From positions 6,843,854-6,907,853 of the forward strand of contig CM021318.1 in NCBI GenBank assembly GCA_010645155.1: a stretch of 64,000 nucleotides of DNA, in the 5' to 3' direction. Origin of the DNA: Tigriopus japonicus. Its lineage: Eukaryota > Arthropoda > Copepoda > Harpacticoida > Harpacticidae. Made by a program: the position numbers and the translations under genes. Below are positions 37,324-47,486 of this stretch, one piece after another (the first letter of the stretch is position 1; each line of letters begins with the position of its first letter). The notes under the pieces are model-generated. The model was not told the origin of the DNA. It did not search any database and saw only the letters and a list, made by a program, of their open reading frames with translations.

Positions 37324-38136
37324 TGATGACCATACGTCCAATCAAAAGTTTTGATGAAACATTTTGTGGTTAGTTGAAAAGACCTTGGCTAAAAAGGTTG
37401 CCAAATACTTGAGTTTGCGTTCGGTATCATTGGTCAAAACAACAATAAAAATGACAAGGAGTTCTGGGGTACACCATAATGCACAAATAAATTTGGGTGC
37501 AAAATTGGAATGCTTAAATGCGAATAATGATTCTTAAAAAAGATGATTAAATGGAGGCGAGGTTTATTGATTTCAGAGAATCTAGGTAGTGCCAAAGCAT
37601 GCTACAAGCATACTTCAAAGATAGATATCCAAAGTACTTTATGCCCGTTACGACAAAATTTGGCAACACTTCCTGGTTAGACATGTTTTTTAAGTAATGT
37701 ATTGCGTCGACATAACGTAAGGTTGGAAATCTGTTTATGATAAAAAAAAGTCACAAAAAAGTTGGAAGTCAATGGGTAAAATATGCTTGAAGTATGCCCC
37801 CTTAGACATAAAACACATCACCTTTTCCTGAGCTAAACTACATCACCCTGAGAAGTCAGAATGATCGCTTCCCTCTCTCTGTACATAGTGAAAAACAATT
37901 TTGCTTCAATTGCAATGACTGACACGTTCGCAACATTCCAGTGCACCATTCTGGCTAGGATCCGCCAAATGGTGCCACCTAATGTATCATAACCTTGTCA
38001 GGCATCTCTGACTGAATGACCTTCTTACACTCGCTTAATAACTCCATAAACCGTCATGTCTCATTTGATGTACCGAGTCAGAAATGACATTTACCTACAA
38101 GTCATCTCACTTTTTTCTCCCATATCTCGTTTTCAG

Positions 38137-38337
38137 TGCGCCAGCCAGACATCCCGTGATAAAGTGGTGCTGTCGACGCTCTGCGAAGAGATCTTGGATC
38201 TCTGTTGTGCCAAAACCGTGGAACGCTACGGCAAAAACAGCTGCGACAACATGACCATTATCATCATCTGGATGGATCACTCCGACCATCGCTCGGAAAC
38301 GGGAAGTTCGGTTGTGAGCAGTGTTGTCAGTAGATGA
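38137..38337 (+). CDS. PPM/PP2C phosphatase, exon 5 (C-terminus)
   Basis: Acceptor CTCGTTTTCAG, phase 0, stop TGA at 38335-38337. Encodes residues 322-387. SCDNMTIIIIW contains the last metal-binding Asp (D358 of the DN motif), after which the chain ends in a short Ser/Val-rich tail. The complete protein is 387 residues, so it consists of little more than an N-terminal disordered segment plus one PP2C domain. Confidence 0.92.
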   Translation, partial: CASQTSRDKVVLSTLCEEILDLCCAKTVERYGKNSCDNMTIIIIWMDHSDHRSETGSSVVSSVVSR

Positions 38338-40207
38338 TGAAAACCAGAGGGAACGGCGGGCTAAAACGTCAACTTTGTGAACTACTAAGCCAAAGGATCT
38401 CTACGGAGTCACGCACGTTGCGCCATCTTTCGGACAGCCCCTCGATCAAGCAAGGTTCAAAGCAATACACACTACGAGTACATGCATCAAACTACATACA
38501 CACTTTAATTCAAGTTGATCTTCAATCCGTGTTCTTCAAAATGCCTCCCTTTCACTCCCACATGATGTTGGCATTCACAAAAACTCATTGATGTTGAGAT
38601 GAACCAAAATTAGCCCGTCCTTCCCTCGAAAAGAAAGAAAGCAAAATGAACAAAGTTAAAACCCTGTTCCCCATTAACATCGATCTACATATATTCCCTT
38701 GTTACTTGATCTGGTCAACAGAAATGTGTTGTTTCCCCCAGATTAAACAATTTCAATTTTTGAGCCACCGTCATTTTCCTTATGGCTTCTAATTTGTTTT
38801 GCGACAGAGCAGGACAACTTTTTGCTCTCATTTAATGAATATCAGATAATTCTTAAGCCTTCTCTGGAATTATCTCCTTATTTGAATTTCACAACTGTGG
38901 CTCTAATTCAAACCTTTCAAACGCACAATACATAAATTGTCAGATAGAAAGAACGATATCTCCAAAAGTCGAGTTTGTTGGACCAAATTTGTCCACTGTT
39001 TTGGCTTTGTTATCCCTTGCATCATCGTAATGAATGGCATTTGTTTGTGTTAAAAAAACAACAGAAAGAAGAATTCATGACTGTGATATGTATTTTATGA
39101 CAAGGCTTAGATTTGACCAAAAGTCATTTGGCCTTATTTACTTACACTTCAGAAAAAAGTATAGCAAACTTAGGACAACTTATTGTCATGTTTAACCAAC
39201 CGCCTACTATCCCCAAAAATGTACTTCAATCTTCATCCTCCTCTTTAGCTGACCACACCTTTGTCCCTCAAAACAAGTGTTACAAACCATTATTCAAAAT
39301 GGTCTTGATGGGAATGCATAACTGAAACGAGAATACACAACTATAATTCCTTAGCAGTCGTTTTTCATTTTATCAACCAAGGAGGCCGAAAGCTCGCATT
39401 TGATACGGTTCATGTGCACATCATTAGAATCAAGTCTAGGAAAATCGCTCTTAATTCTATCTCAGTGGAGGCAACCAAGCTGTTGTTATATCGCAGAATT
39501 GCAGTGACAGAGCGTTTAAAAATGTTTTCACAACAACCAAGATTGGCTAGCGATTGTCTTAAGTGGTTAGGAGGCTCTCTTAATGGAGAATTTGCTCTTA
39601 TTAACGCGGCCATAGCTGAGTGCAATCATTAAGTGCCTTCTTGATACAGATCTGATGAGCTAAAAGTAATCTGAAGTCGTGGATACCACAGTTCTAGTAA
39701 CAGAAATGTCACTCCAGTTGTTCACTGAGAGGAGATTTGCTTGAAACTATTTTCATCAGTTCGACTGATGAAAAATTAGTCACTGATGCTGAATGGTACA
39801 TGCAAAAACGTTGTTCGAGTGAGCGTTTCTAATCATACCGCTTGGAATAAAAAGGGTCTGTTGGCTGTGCTGAGTTGCTCGGCCCATTTTGGCCAAGCAA
39901 AGTTTTTTCCCATTTATGCATCCATTCAATGATTTTAAGTCCTCTGACATGATCTACATTTTGCGATTGGTTACATTTGAACTCAATTGAGCCAAAGTAA
40001 TTGAGGTAATTTCAGTTACATATTGCAATAGATATTTATCTTCGAGGGGTATCCATACTAGAGGGGTTGAATGGTGAATGGGCTTGTAACTCGGTTAAAT
40101 GCCCGATTTTTGGATTTATTTAAAAAATCGAAATGAAGATTTTTTTCTTGTGAGCAGATGTTATTTTACAAATTTTCTTGTTGGTCAAACTTATTCGAAG
40201 CTATGAT
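38338..40207. other. Phosphatase 3' region and intergenic DNA
   Basis: Presumably holds the 3' UTR of the phosphatase, but I could not pick a confident polyadenylation signal. No other gene is recognised. Overlapping open frames on both strands at 39410-39632 have no domain. Confidence 0.4.
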
Positions 40208-40405
40208 TTATTGAGACAAGGTCTGTTGGCCGATGTGTGTATGATGTCCAAACTCCGGAGTCCGGAGTTTGGACGTATATTGAGTCTCACGGTCTGATGT
40301 TAAATCTCCCGGTACCCCAAAACGGCATATCCAATGTCGAACTATGGCTCGAGCGCAAGATTCCGTGGTCATGTCCGGCATGACATGATATCCGGTATCA
40401 ATCAT
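40208..40405 (-). pseudogene. Ty3/gypsy integrase relic
   Basis: Minus-strand frame with DMTTESCARAIVRHW and RFGVPGDLTSDRETQYTS. This is the stretch of a gypsy-type integrase core leading to its second catalytic Asp (the TSDR motif). It breaks off right after that at a perfect palindrome (about 40249-40277) and ends upstream next to the 40418 element. Only about 65 residues remain. Confidence 0.75.
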
Positions 40406-40446
40406 AACTTCTAATAAGTAGGGACAGGAACTTTAGACGAACTTTT

Positions 40447-40571
40447 AAGGAAGCCAGAGTGGCCACGCGTACTAGCGCGTTCTTAAAAGTGCCGATTGTA
40501 AGTGCTTCCCCAGACGGCGTAGGTTCGAATCCTGTTGGGGGTCGGATTGAAGTTGTCGGGAGAAATCCTTT
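40447..40571 (+). repeat. tRNA-like unit 1 of the LINE 5' end
   Basis: A 125-bp unit starting AAGGAAGCCAGAGTGGCCAC, with a B-box-like GGTTCGAATCC in a short stem (GTAGG / CCTGT around a 7-base loop). A degenerate A-box-like region is GTGGCCACGCGTACT. The acceptor arms do not pair, so it is tRNA-derived, not a functional tRNA. Followed immediately by unit 2. Confidence 0.75.
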
Positions 40572-40697
40572 AAGGAAGCCAGAGTGGCCACGCGTACTAG
40601 CGCGTTCTTGAAAGTGCCGAATGTAAGTGCTTCCCCAGACGGCGTAGGTTCGAATCCTGTTGGGGATCGGATTGAAGCTGTCGGGAGAAATCCTTTT
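40572..40697 (+). repeat. tRNA-like unit 2 of the LINE 5' end
   Basis: A direct repeat of unit 1, differing by only a few bases, again with GGTTCGAATCC. It runs without a gap into LINE-specific 5' UTR (AGTCTCTTCTCGTCTG). Together the two units could form an internal RNA polymerase III promoter, which is an inference. Confidence 0.75.
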
Positions 40698-41438
40698 AGT
40701 CTCTTCTCGTCTGTCGTCGTGAGCACACGTCTTTTGCGTTGCTCATGAATTACGGGCCGGTTTAGACTAAGTGCTGTGTTGTGTTGTGTAGTGGTCGTTT
40801 GGATCCAAGGTAAGCCATTTTTGCATATTTATTTGCCTTTCTCTTCTTTCTCTTACTACTTTATTTCTATCTTTTACATTTTTTTCGTACTCTTTTCGTA
40901 TTCTCCTCTATTTTCAGTTTATTTTTATTTTTCTTAATATCTTTTCTTTGTGTGTCTTTTTTTCAGGTTTCCTTTAGTTCCTAAGTTCTATATTGTCGTT
41001 TTTAATGTCCTTTTCATACTTACATTCTTAGTTATAGTGGCAAATAATTTGTCTTGATTAGCGATTTTAATCGTTCTTTTATCGTTTTTATCCAATATTT
41101 TTCTTCCATATTTGAGGATTTGTTCTTCATTGTATGTTATCCTTTGTCTTATCTCTTATCAGTTAGGTGTGAGATTGGTTGTCTGACTCTCTCCTGAGCT
41201 AGGTTGGTCGAAACTCTTGTTTTTCTTCTTTCCTGTTGGCCAGAAAGGGTTCTATTCCATTAGGTGACTGTCTTTTCACAGTTAGGTGTGAAATTGTTTG
41301 GTTGGCTCCCTCTCTTGGGCTAGGTCAGTCTGGTCAGCTTCTTCACCTAGTTGTTGTTTCCTGTTAATCTTTCTTCACACCCCCTTCTTCTCTCATTACT
41401 TTTGTTAGAGTTGGTTGTTAGTTTTTCCTTCCATTTTC

Positions 41439-42326
41439 ATGATGGAGGCTATCTTGAGTCAGGTTAGCGATGAGGCTAGGAAATGTCTGCATTTAGCCTT
41501 AGAAGGGAAGGACCCCTCTGTTGTCAAGAAGGCTTTCATTGTTGAGGCTCTGGTTGCTTGGGTTAGTCAGACCAGAAAGCTCGTTGATTCAAAGGTGGCC
41601 TCAACTGTAGACAACTCCACTGAAACAGAGGCAACTGAGGTCGAGTTGGTTGAAGTAGCTCAACCAAAAATTGTCCAGAAAGCTCTAGCTTGTAAGGAAG
41701 TCTGTCCTGACCACAAAAGGCAGCCTTGTAGTCCGGATAGAAAAGGTTGTAGCTCTTTTGAACACCCACAGTGGTGTCAAAAATTGTTGAAGTTTGGGCT
41801 CTTGAAATACAACAAGAAAGGGTGCTCAAAGGTCGAGTGCCCCTTCTTCCATCCGTACATGTGTCGTAGATCAATGAGTAGTGGGACGTGTTTCAATGTG
41901 GAGTGTAGACAGGTTCATGTACGAGGTACTCAGAGGAAACCGAGACCAGCAAAATCTGGGTCTCCTAGATATGGTTATAGGTTAGCATCCAATCCCCAAC
42001 CAATTCCCCAAACATTTTATCCTTTTAGCATCCCCCCTCCCCGTTCTCGTCCTCCTCCTCCTCCCAACTCCTTGTCCCATTTCCCTTCCCTCACCTCAAA
42101 ACCTATTCCTATTTCTACCCTTCTCCCCAACATCCATAACCCGGTTCCTCCTTCCACTTTTTCCTATGGGCAACCTAGGTCCTACTCCAATGTAGTCGCC
42201 CCTCCCCCTCCCCAAAAATCCCTTCCTGTAGAGCAAAATTTTGTTAGTAAGCAGGATTTTTTAAGGTTAGACAGGAAGGTCCAAGAACTGATAGACTTGG
42301 TCCATCGGAAGACTTTAAGCCCATAA
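41439..42326 (+). CDS. LINE ORF1, CCCH zinc-finger protein
   Basis: About 295 residues from ATG 41439 (or 41442). Family role: an RNA-binding chaperone for LINE ribonucleoprotein. A Cys/His-rich region (about residues 86-164) contains C-x4-C-x3-H units, seen in KKGCSKVECPFFH and SSGTCFNVECRQVH, and an upstream cluster CPDHKRQPCSPDRKGC...H. The C-terminal third is Pro/Ser-rich (PPPRSRPPPPPNS) and ends in a short coiled-coil-like segment (SKQDFLRLDRKVQELIDLV). The frame is intact. It overlaps the ORF2 frame by a few codons and lies in a different frame. Confidence 0.7.
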   Translation: MMEAILSQVSDEARKCLHLALEGKDPSVVKKAFIVEALVAWVSQTRKLVDSKVASTVDNSTETEATEVELVEVAQPKIVQKALACKEVCPDHKRQPCSPDRKGCSSFEHPQWCQKLLKFGLLKYNKKGCSKVECPFFHPYMCRRSMSSGTCFNVECRQVHVRGTQRKPRPAKSGSPRYGYRLASNPQPIPQTFYPFSIPPPRSRPPPPPNSLSHFPSLTSKPIPISTLLPNIHNPVPPSTFSYGQPRSYSNVVAPPPPQKSLPVEQNFVSKQDFLRLDRKVQELIDLVHRKTLSP

Positions 42327-42337
42327 AAGGGCTCTAT

Positions 42338-44786
42338 TTGAACGTGCATTGTCTGATTTCCAAAAAAGACAGCACAAAGGTCAAAGTACTGGAGGAGTTA
42401 GCCATTGATAGAGAGGTCTCCTTCATTTCTATCACAGAGACTTGGCTTCGTCCAGGAGTTTTAGACGAAGAAGTAGCAATAGCTGGTTTTAGACTAGTTC
42501 GATGTGATAGAGTACGCCCTGATAATCCCATTTTCCCACATGGGGGCGTATGTCTATATGTCAGGAAAGACTTACTTCTTAGTCATGTACGAATGTCGAA
42601 TGGAGAAGTAGAAGTTTTGATTTGTCATATCAAGGCCCTTGATCTTACGGTTGTAACAATGTATCGGCCACCTTCTTGTAGCTCTTCTTCATTTCTGTCA
42701 GCTCTCCAATTCATTGGAAAGGAGTTAGATCGAGAGGTTTGTTCTCGACTCTTTGTTGTTGGCGACTTCAATTTTCCGGCTAGCATTGTAGAGTGGGAGG
42801 TTAGTCCGGATGGGTACATTCCCATTTCGAAAACAGCATCGCCGTCTTTCGAAAAATTAGAAGAGTTTGCGATCTTGCGTAATCTCTCTCAACACGTTGG
42901 TGTTGCAACCAGAGCAGAGAGTGTTCTGGACTTAGTTTTTTCCAATGACCCTGATCTGATCCAGTATGTCCATGTTGCCCCATGTAGTCTTTCAGATCAT
43001 CACATTCTTGAGATAGGGTCGACCATTACTCAAAAGCCGGCGAGCTCTAGAGTTAAACCTGCTCAAAAGGTGGGCGTGGCCAAGTTTAAGTTCAAAGATG
43101 AACACTGGCCCATTATTGTTGAAAGATTAGGCGAGTTGGACTTGATTTCCATTCTAAAGCAGGAACCATCAATAGATAAAGCTATCAATAAGCTAATTTC
43201 ACTTTTTGACGAGGTTTGTTTGTCCATTGGTATTCCAGAAATAGTGGCAAAAGGTAGGCCATTGTCTAGAATTCCAAAGGTTAGGAAGAAGTTGTTCAAA
43301 CGGAGTTGTCAGCTTTCGAATAGACTTCGACGTACTTCAAATCCATTTGTTGTAGCCAGCCTCCAAAGCAAATTGGATGTGGTCCAATCAAAAATTAGGG
43401 CCTCCATTGATTCCGATCAGTTAGAGAAGGAAAGTAGAGTGATCCAGGAGGTTAAGACTAATCCAAAGGCGTTTTTCTCGTTTGCGAATACAAAGAGAAA
43501 AATGAAGCATCCTGTAGGACCTTTTGAGGTCGGCGGTAAAACCGTCAATGATAGTGAGGTTATGGCCAGTATGCTTGGAGATCAGTTCTCAAGTGTATTT
43601 TCAATTCCAAAAAGGGTAGTCAGAGCAGGCCATGACTGTAGCAATGTTTTTGATGAGACTGGCATTGATAGTCAGGATAATCGACTGGAGGATCTGGTAG
43701 TCACAGATCAAGATGCTTTTGAGGCCATCAAGAGCTTAAAGCTCTCGAGTTCTCCTGGACCTGATGGTGTGACATCTCAGTTTCTGATGAAATGTTCACA
43801 GATTCTTGCCCCTGTTTTCTCCTATTTGATGCGTTGCATTTTAGATCAGGGCAAGTTTCCCTCCTCTCTAAAAGTAGCTCATGTCGTTCCAATTTTTAAG
43901 GGCGGAGATAAGTCACTCCCTAGTAATTATAGGCCCATTTCTCTGACCTCCAGCGTTGCAAAGGTTTTTGAGAAGATTATGAAGTCCAAGCTTGTAGATT
44001 ATTTGGAAGTCCATGATTTAATTCCTTCTGGACAGCATGGGTTTCGAGCTCATTTTAGTACAGTAACCCAATTGGTTGATCATATTGAGCAAATCATTGA
44101 AGGGCTCGAAAGTCATGAGTCAGTTGATGTAGTCTATCTTGACTTTGCCAAGGCCTTCGATAAGGTAGATCATGGTCTTTTGCTCGATCAACTCAAAGAG
44201 TTAGGGGTCCAGGGTAAGGTCCTGACTTGGATTGATAGTTTCATAAGCGAAAGGAAGCAAATAGTTAAAGTCGAAGGATCTTTTAGCGGCATGTATGATG
44301 TCAAGTCAGGTGTTCCGCAAGGTTCAATTTTAGGTCCGCTCTTGTTTATTCTCTTTATTGCTCCTCTCCAGAATTTTAGAACAAAAGCCAGTATTTCTTC
44401 ATATGCTGATGACACAAAATTAGTTTGTGGAAGGAATGGACAGGACTCGAAATGTTTAGTTGAGGACTTGGAGAAGGTCTACTCTTGGGTTGGCGAGAGT
44501 AACATGGCATTGAACGGGATGAAATTCCGCACAATGACGTATGGGGCGTCAAAATTAGATGTTCCTCTCAAAGACAATGGAGGTTGTGATATTGAGCAGG
44601 TCTCGTCCATGAAGGATTTGGGAGTTGTCATCCAAGATGATGGAAAGTTCGATGAGCATATCCAGTTGAAAGTGGGGAAGGCATTTCAAACATGTGGCTG
44701 GATCTATCGCACTTTCAAGTCCAGAGATAGTATTACGATGCTAACTCTGTTCAAGTCGATTGTTCAACCGCATCTTGAATATTGTT
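42338..44786 (+). pseudogene. LINE ORF2: APE endonuclease plus reverse transcriptase, interrupted
   Basis: Carries out target nicking and target-primed reverse transcription. Endonuclease, about residues 1-225: LNVHCL, ITETWL (catalytic Glu), MYRPPS, VVGDFNFP, and LDLVF ... SDHHIL (SDH). RT, about residues 465-700: SSSPGPDGV, NYRPISL, YLDFAKAFDKVDH, GVPQGSILGPLLF and SYADDTKLV (catalytic YADD). The frame is good up to PHLEYC, where foreign DNA begins at about 44787 and the frame soon stops. There is no ATG before the endonuclease domain: the frame is open upstream into ORF1 and lies in the -1 register relative to it. The style fits the Jockey/CR1 group. Confidence 0.85.
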
Positions 44787-45261
44787 TATTGTCGCGATGC
44801 AGTGGCATCATAATCGTTGCAGAAATTATATGTAATATGGTAAGGATGAAGATGATTTCCACATGATTGGCATCTACAAGTGTCAGTTGACATTAGGTGG
44901 AACTTTGGATTTTGACAATATAGCCTATGATTAGTGTCAAAAATATCTTGAGCAATTCTTGAACGGAAGGTGGGGTTCAGGGGCAGAGAAAAGATCATAC
45001 GGCTCCTCCAAAACCACGTTGGAATTTGGTCAAACTCATTTCGTTTCGGAACTTCCGGCAATTGATTGAAAAGCTCGAAGCGAGCTCCCGCCAGATCTTC
45101 ACCCACATCACCAACCGACCCTAACCGTGTTGTTGCTACCAGCTTGAGCCAAGACTCAAACTGGCTGGTGTTTGTAAGAAAATGGGTGACAGCGTTGTTG
45201 CTTCCGTACGGGATTCCCAGATACCGTTTGAGAAACTTGAAATTGAGATCTTGAATATGCC
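44787..45261 (-). mobile_element. Antisense fragment of a different LINE inserted in ORF2
   Basis: About 475 bp that break ORF2 between PHLEYC and the continuation IWAPMSSAGLQ. Read on the minus strand it is one open frame: FLKRYLGIPYGSNNAVTHFL (a motif seen downstream of the RT in several LINE groups), then a long middle segment, then CRCQSCGNHLHPYHITYNFC, a C-x2-C ... H ... C zinc-knuckle-like end. The fragment is too short for a full element. No clear target duplication was found, so template switching or gene conversion is possible instead of insertion. Confidence 0.6.
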
Positions 45262-45757
45262 TCACCCATTTGGGCTCCAATGAGTTCGGCAGGTTTGCAA
45301 AAGGTCGAGCAGGTCCAAAGATGTTTTACTAGGAACATCACGGGAATGAGAGAGCTCTCGTATTGGGAGAGGCTCCAGAAGTTAGGGTTGTACAGTACTC
45401 AGAGAAGGTACGAAAGGTATCTGATACTGTATGTTTTTAAGTCCTAACCCAGGATTTGAGATCAGTTGTAGCCATCGTAGAGGTTTTACGTGCGCTCTGA
45501 GAGCACCTCCAAATCCTAAGGAATCAAGGCTAGTTCGATCAATGAAGTTCTCCTCTCTTCTTTATCGGGCTCCTTCATTGTTCAATTTGTTACCCATTAG
45601 TCTTCGTAGGGAATATGTTGGAGCTGATCCTCTAACAGCATTTAAGGCAGGATTGGACAAATTCTTAAATACTATTCCTGACCAACCCACTATACAAGGG
45701 TTGCATAGATCTGCCAACAGTAACTCATTGGTAGATCAAATTTCATATAAACATTAA
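45262..45757 (+). pseudogene. LINE ORF2, C-terminal part after the interruption
   Basis: Resumes with IWAPMSSAGLQKVEQVQRCF, as expected directly after HLEYC, continues to about 45435 (ERYLILYVFKS, stop), and then goes on in another frame: LSPNPGFEISC ... SLRREYVGADPLTAFKAG ... NSLVDQISYKH, stop at 45757. So a one- or two-base frameshift lies near 45436. This part also serves as reference for the fragments at 5758-5888 and 20447-20606. Confidence 0.8.
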
Positions 45758-46645
45758 TTATTGAAAATATAATAATGATTAACTCTCTTTACAGGGAATC
45801 CCATTCCTTGTAGCGGTATTGAAAAATCCGCCCCCCCCCCAAAAAAAAAAAAAGAATAAACTTATTCGTCTTTTTTACTCTTATTCGTCGCCATCAATTT
45901 ATTCGTCTAATTTGGATTTCATTCGTCTTTTTTCGTCTAATGTGGCAATTTCACTCAACTTTTTTCGTCTATTTAGTCAAAATACACTTTCATCACGGTC
46001 ATCACTATTGGATTGAAAAGGCTATCTGACTATGCGAACAATTAATGTGTCAACAAACATGCTTCTAAATATTGCTCTGTTGCAAACGTTGAAATAAGGG
46101 GGGTTTTGAACTCTTGATTTTTTTTAAATTATATGTACCACTGACTATTTCTTGGTTATTCGGCACTTTTCCGTTTGTTAATTTTGCAGATTTTGCCGTT
46201 TTGCACAAGGGTGCAGCTGTTTCCCCTCAATTGGGCCACACATTTTGTCTACTTCATGGGCAGCAGTTTTTATCCTCTTTTAATCCTCTTTACTGGCAAT
46301 TCATTAGTCATTTTTGTCGTGTAAGTTAGTTTTTTTGCCTTTTTTGTCGTATTTGTCAGTTTTTTCGTCTTTTTTCGTTTAATCGGGAAATTTTATTTGT
46401 CTTTATTCGTCTAATCAGGTACTTTTATTCGTCTTTTTTCGTCTATTTTGACAGTTTTATTCGTCTAAACTTCCTGTCTCTACTAATAAGCTTGTAAAAT
46501 TACAAGATTTGAAAAACAACATCTGCTCATAAGCAATCAATCTTCATTTCAAATGCTTTACATCAATCCATAAATGGAACTTTTAATCGAACTAAAAACC
46601 CAATCTACCTGAAGTTAAGTCAACTCTCGTGTAGATACCTAATCA

Positions 46646-47486
46646 GTAGAGCCAAGATTTTTAGGTGAAAAATTAGAAAATAATTTTTCACCTTTTTTAC
46701 TGCTTTTGATGGAAAAAAAATTTTTTTGCCCTTTTTAGCAAAAATAATAATTTTTTGACACTTTTTGGGACAAAAGGTTAATAAATGCCGAGATTTACAA
46801 CATTTACCAACTGGTTTAGAGAAAGTGATTTCTAACTTAGTGAAAAATGGTCATATTTATACTATCACTAAGGAAGGGCATTGATTTAAATTCACATTTA
46901 ATTTCAAGAGGCTAGAGGCAGTTCTTTGAAAAATGTAGAAAGGAGTAAAATTTACAATTATTTTTTTCCATTGGCCTTCCAAAGAAAAAGGTTGGTAGTG
47001 CATTTATCTAACTTCTTCATTTTTTAAAGAATTGGCTTCTGGGCACTGCGCAAAAAACAGCTCATTGGAGGTTTTGTGAGCCAATCAAATTTGGCGCCTC
47101 AAATGACAAGCTCGTAAACTTGTCCATGTTGAAAATGATGGTTCAAATGGCACAACTTGGTAAGAATGTGGTGTGGGCGTGGTATGGTAGCCGACTGCGC
47201 CATGCAGTGTGAGGCTACTGAGGTAATCAACGGCAATAATACTTCACATTATATTTTCCGATAGAAATTCAAACAGTCTCAAATAAGGAAAAAAAGCGTG
47301 TCAGGTGAATCGGGATTCTCAGGGTGACCTCGGTATACTTCAACATTCCAATACGTTCACCAATGTAAGTGCTTCTATTGTAAAAGGCGCACAATAAGAA
47401 CCTTTTTTTTACTTTTTTTGGTTATTTTCTTCACCTATTTACCACTTTTTTTGGCTTTTTTCTTCACCTAAAAATCCTGGCTCTAC
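46646..47486. mobile_element. TIR element, family GTAGAGCC, 841 bp, TAATCA TSD
   Basis: The ends are GTAGAGCCAAGATTTTTAGG (left) and, inverted, GTAGAGCCAGGATTTTTAGG (right), both continuing TGAA. A perfect 6-bp duplication TAATCA lies at 46640-46645 and 47487-47492. Both subterminal regions repeat TTCACCTTTTTT / AGGTGAAAAA-like words. No transposase. It shares the first six end bases and the 6-bp T..T.A duplication pattern with the GTAGRGAC family 160 bp upstream, so both probably use the same transposase group. Confidence 0.8.

Larger units (their letters stand above)
40442..45853 (+). mobile_element. LINE (Jockey/CR1-like), nearly full length, inserted into the 40418 element
   Basis: Order: two tRNA-like 125-bp units, a T-rich 5' UTR (40698-41438), ORF1, ORF2 (endonuclease plus RT), 3' UTR, then a C-run and A-run at 45830-45853. 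The left junction is exact because the intact host element is known from 36502-37323. The host word GAA is repeated on both sides, a very short possible target duplication. The copy is dead: ORF2 is split by foreign DNA (44787-45261) and has a frameshift near 45436. Confidence 0.8.
40418..46483. mobile_element. Second copy of the GTAGRGAC element, split by a LINE; TAATAA TSD
   Basis: The left end (40418-40441, GTAGGGACAGGAACTTTAGA then CGAA) and the right part (45854-46483, ending TTCCTGTCTCTAC) match, in inverse orientation, the ends and interior of 36502-37323. TAATAA flanks both sides (40412-40417 and 46484-46489). Comparison with the intact copy shows that everything from 40442 to 45853 is an insertion: the host sequence resumes with GAATAAACTTATTCGTC, the word expected after the left piece. 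Non-autonomous. Confidence 0.85.

Noticed and set aside
40447..40697. Two functional tRNA genes in tandem
   Set aside because: The B-box and T-arm are there, but the acceptor arms do not pair and no proper anticodon arm can be drawn. The units are tRNA-derived repeats.
46114..46329. 71-residue hydrophobic frame inside the TIR element
   Set aside because: The corresponding part of the sister copy (36502-37323) is not conserved as an open frame, so it is not a transposase or passenger gene.
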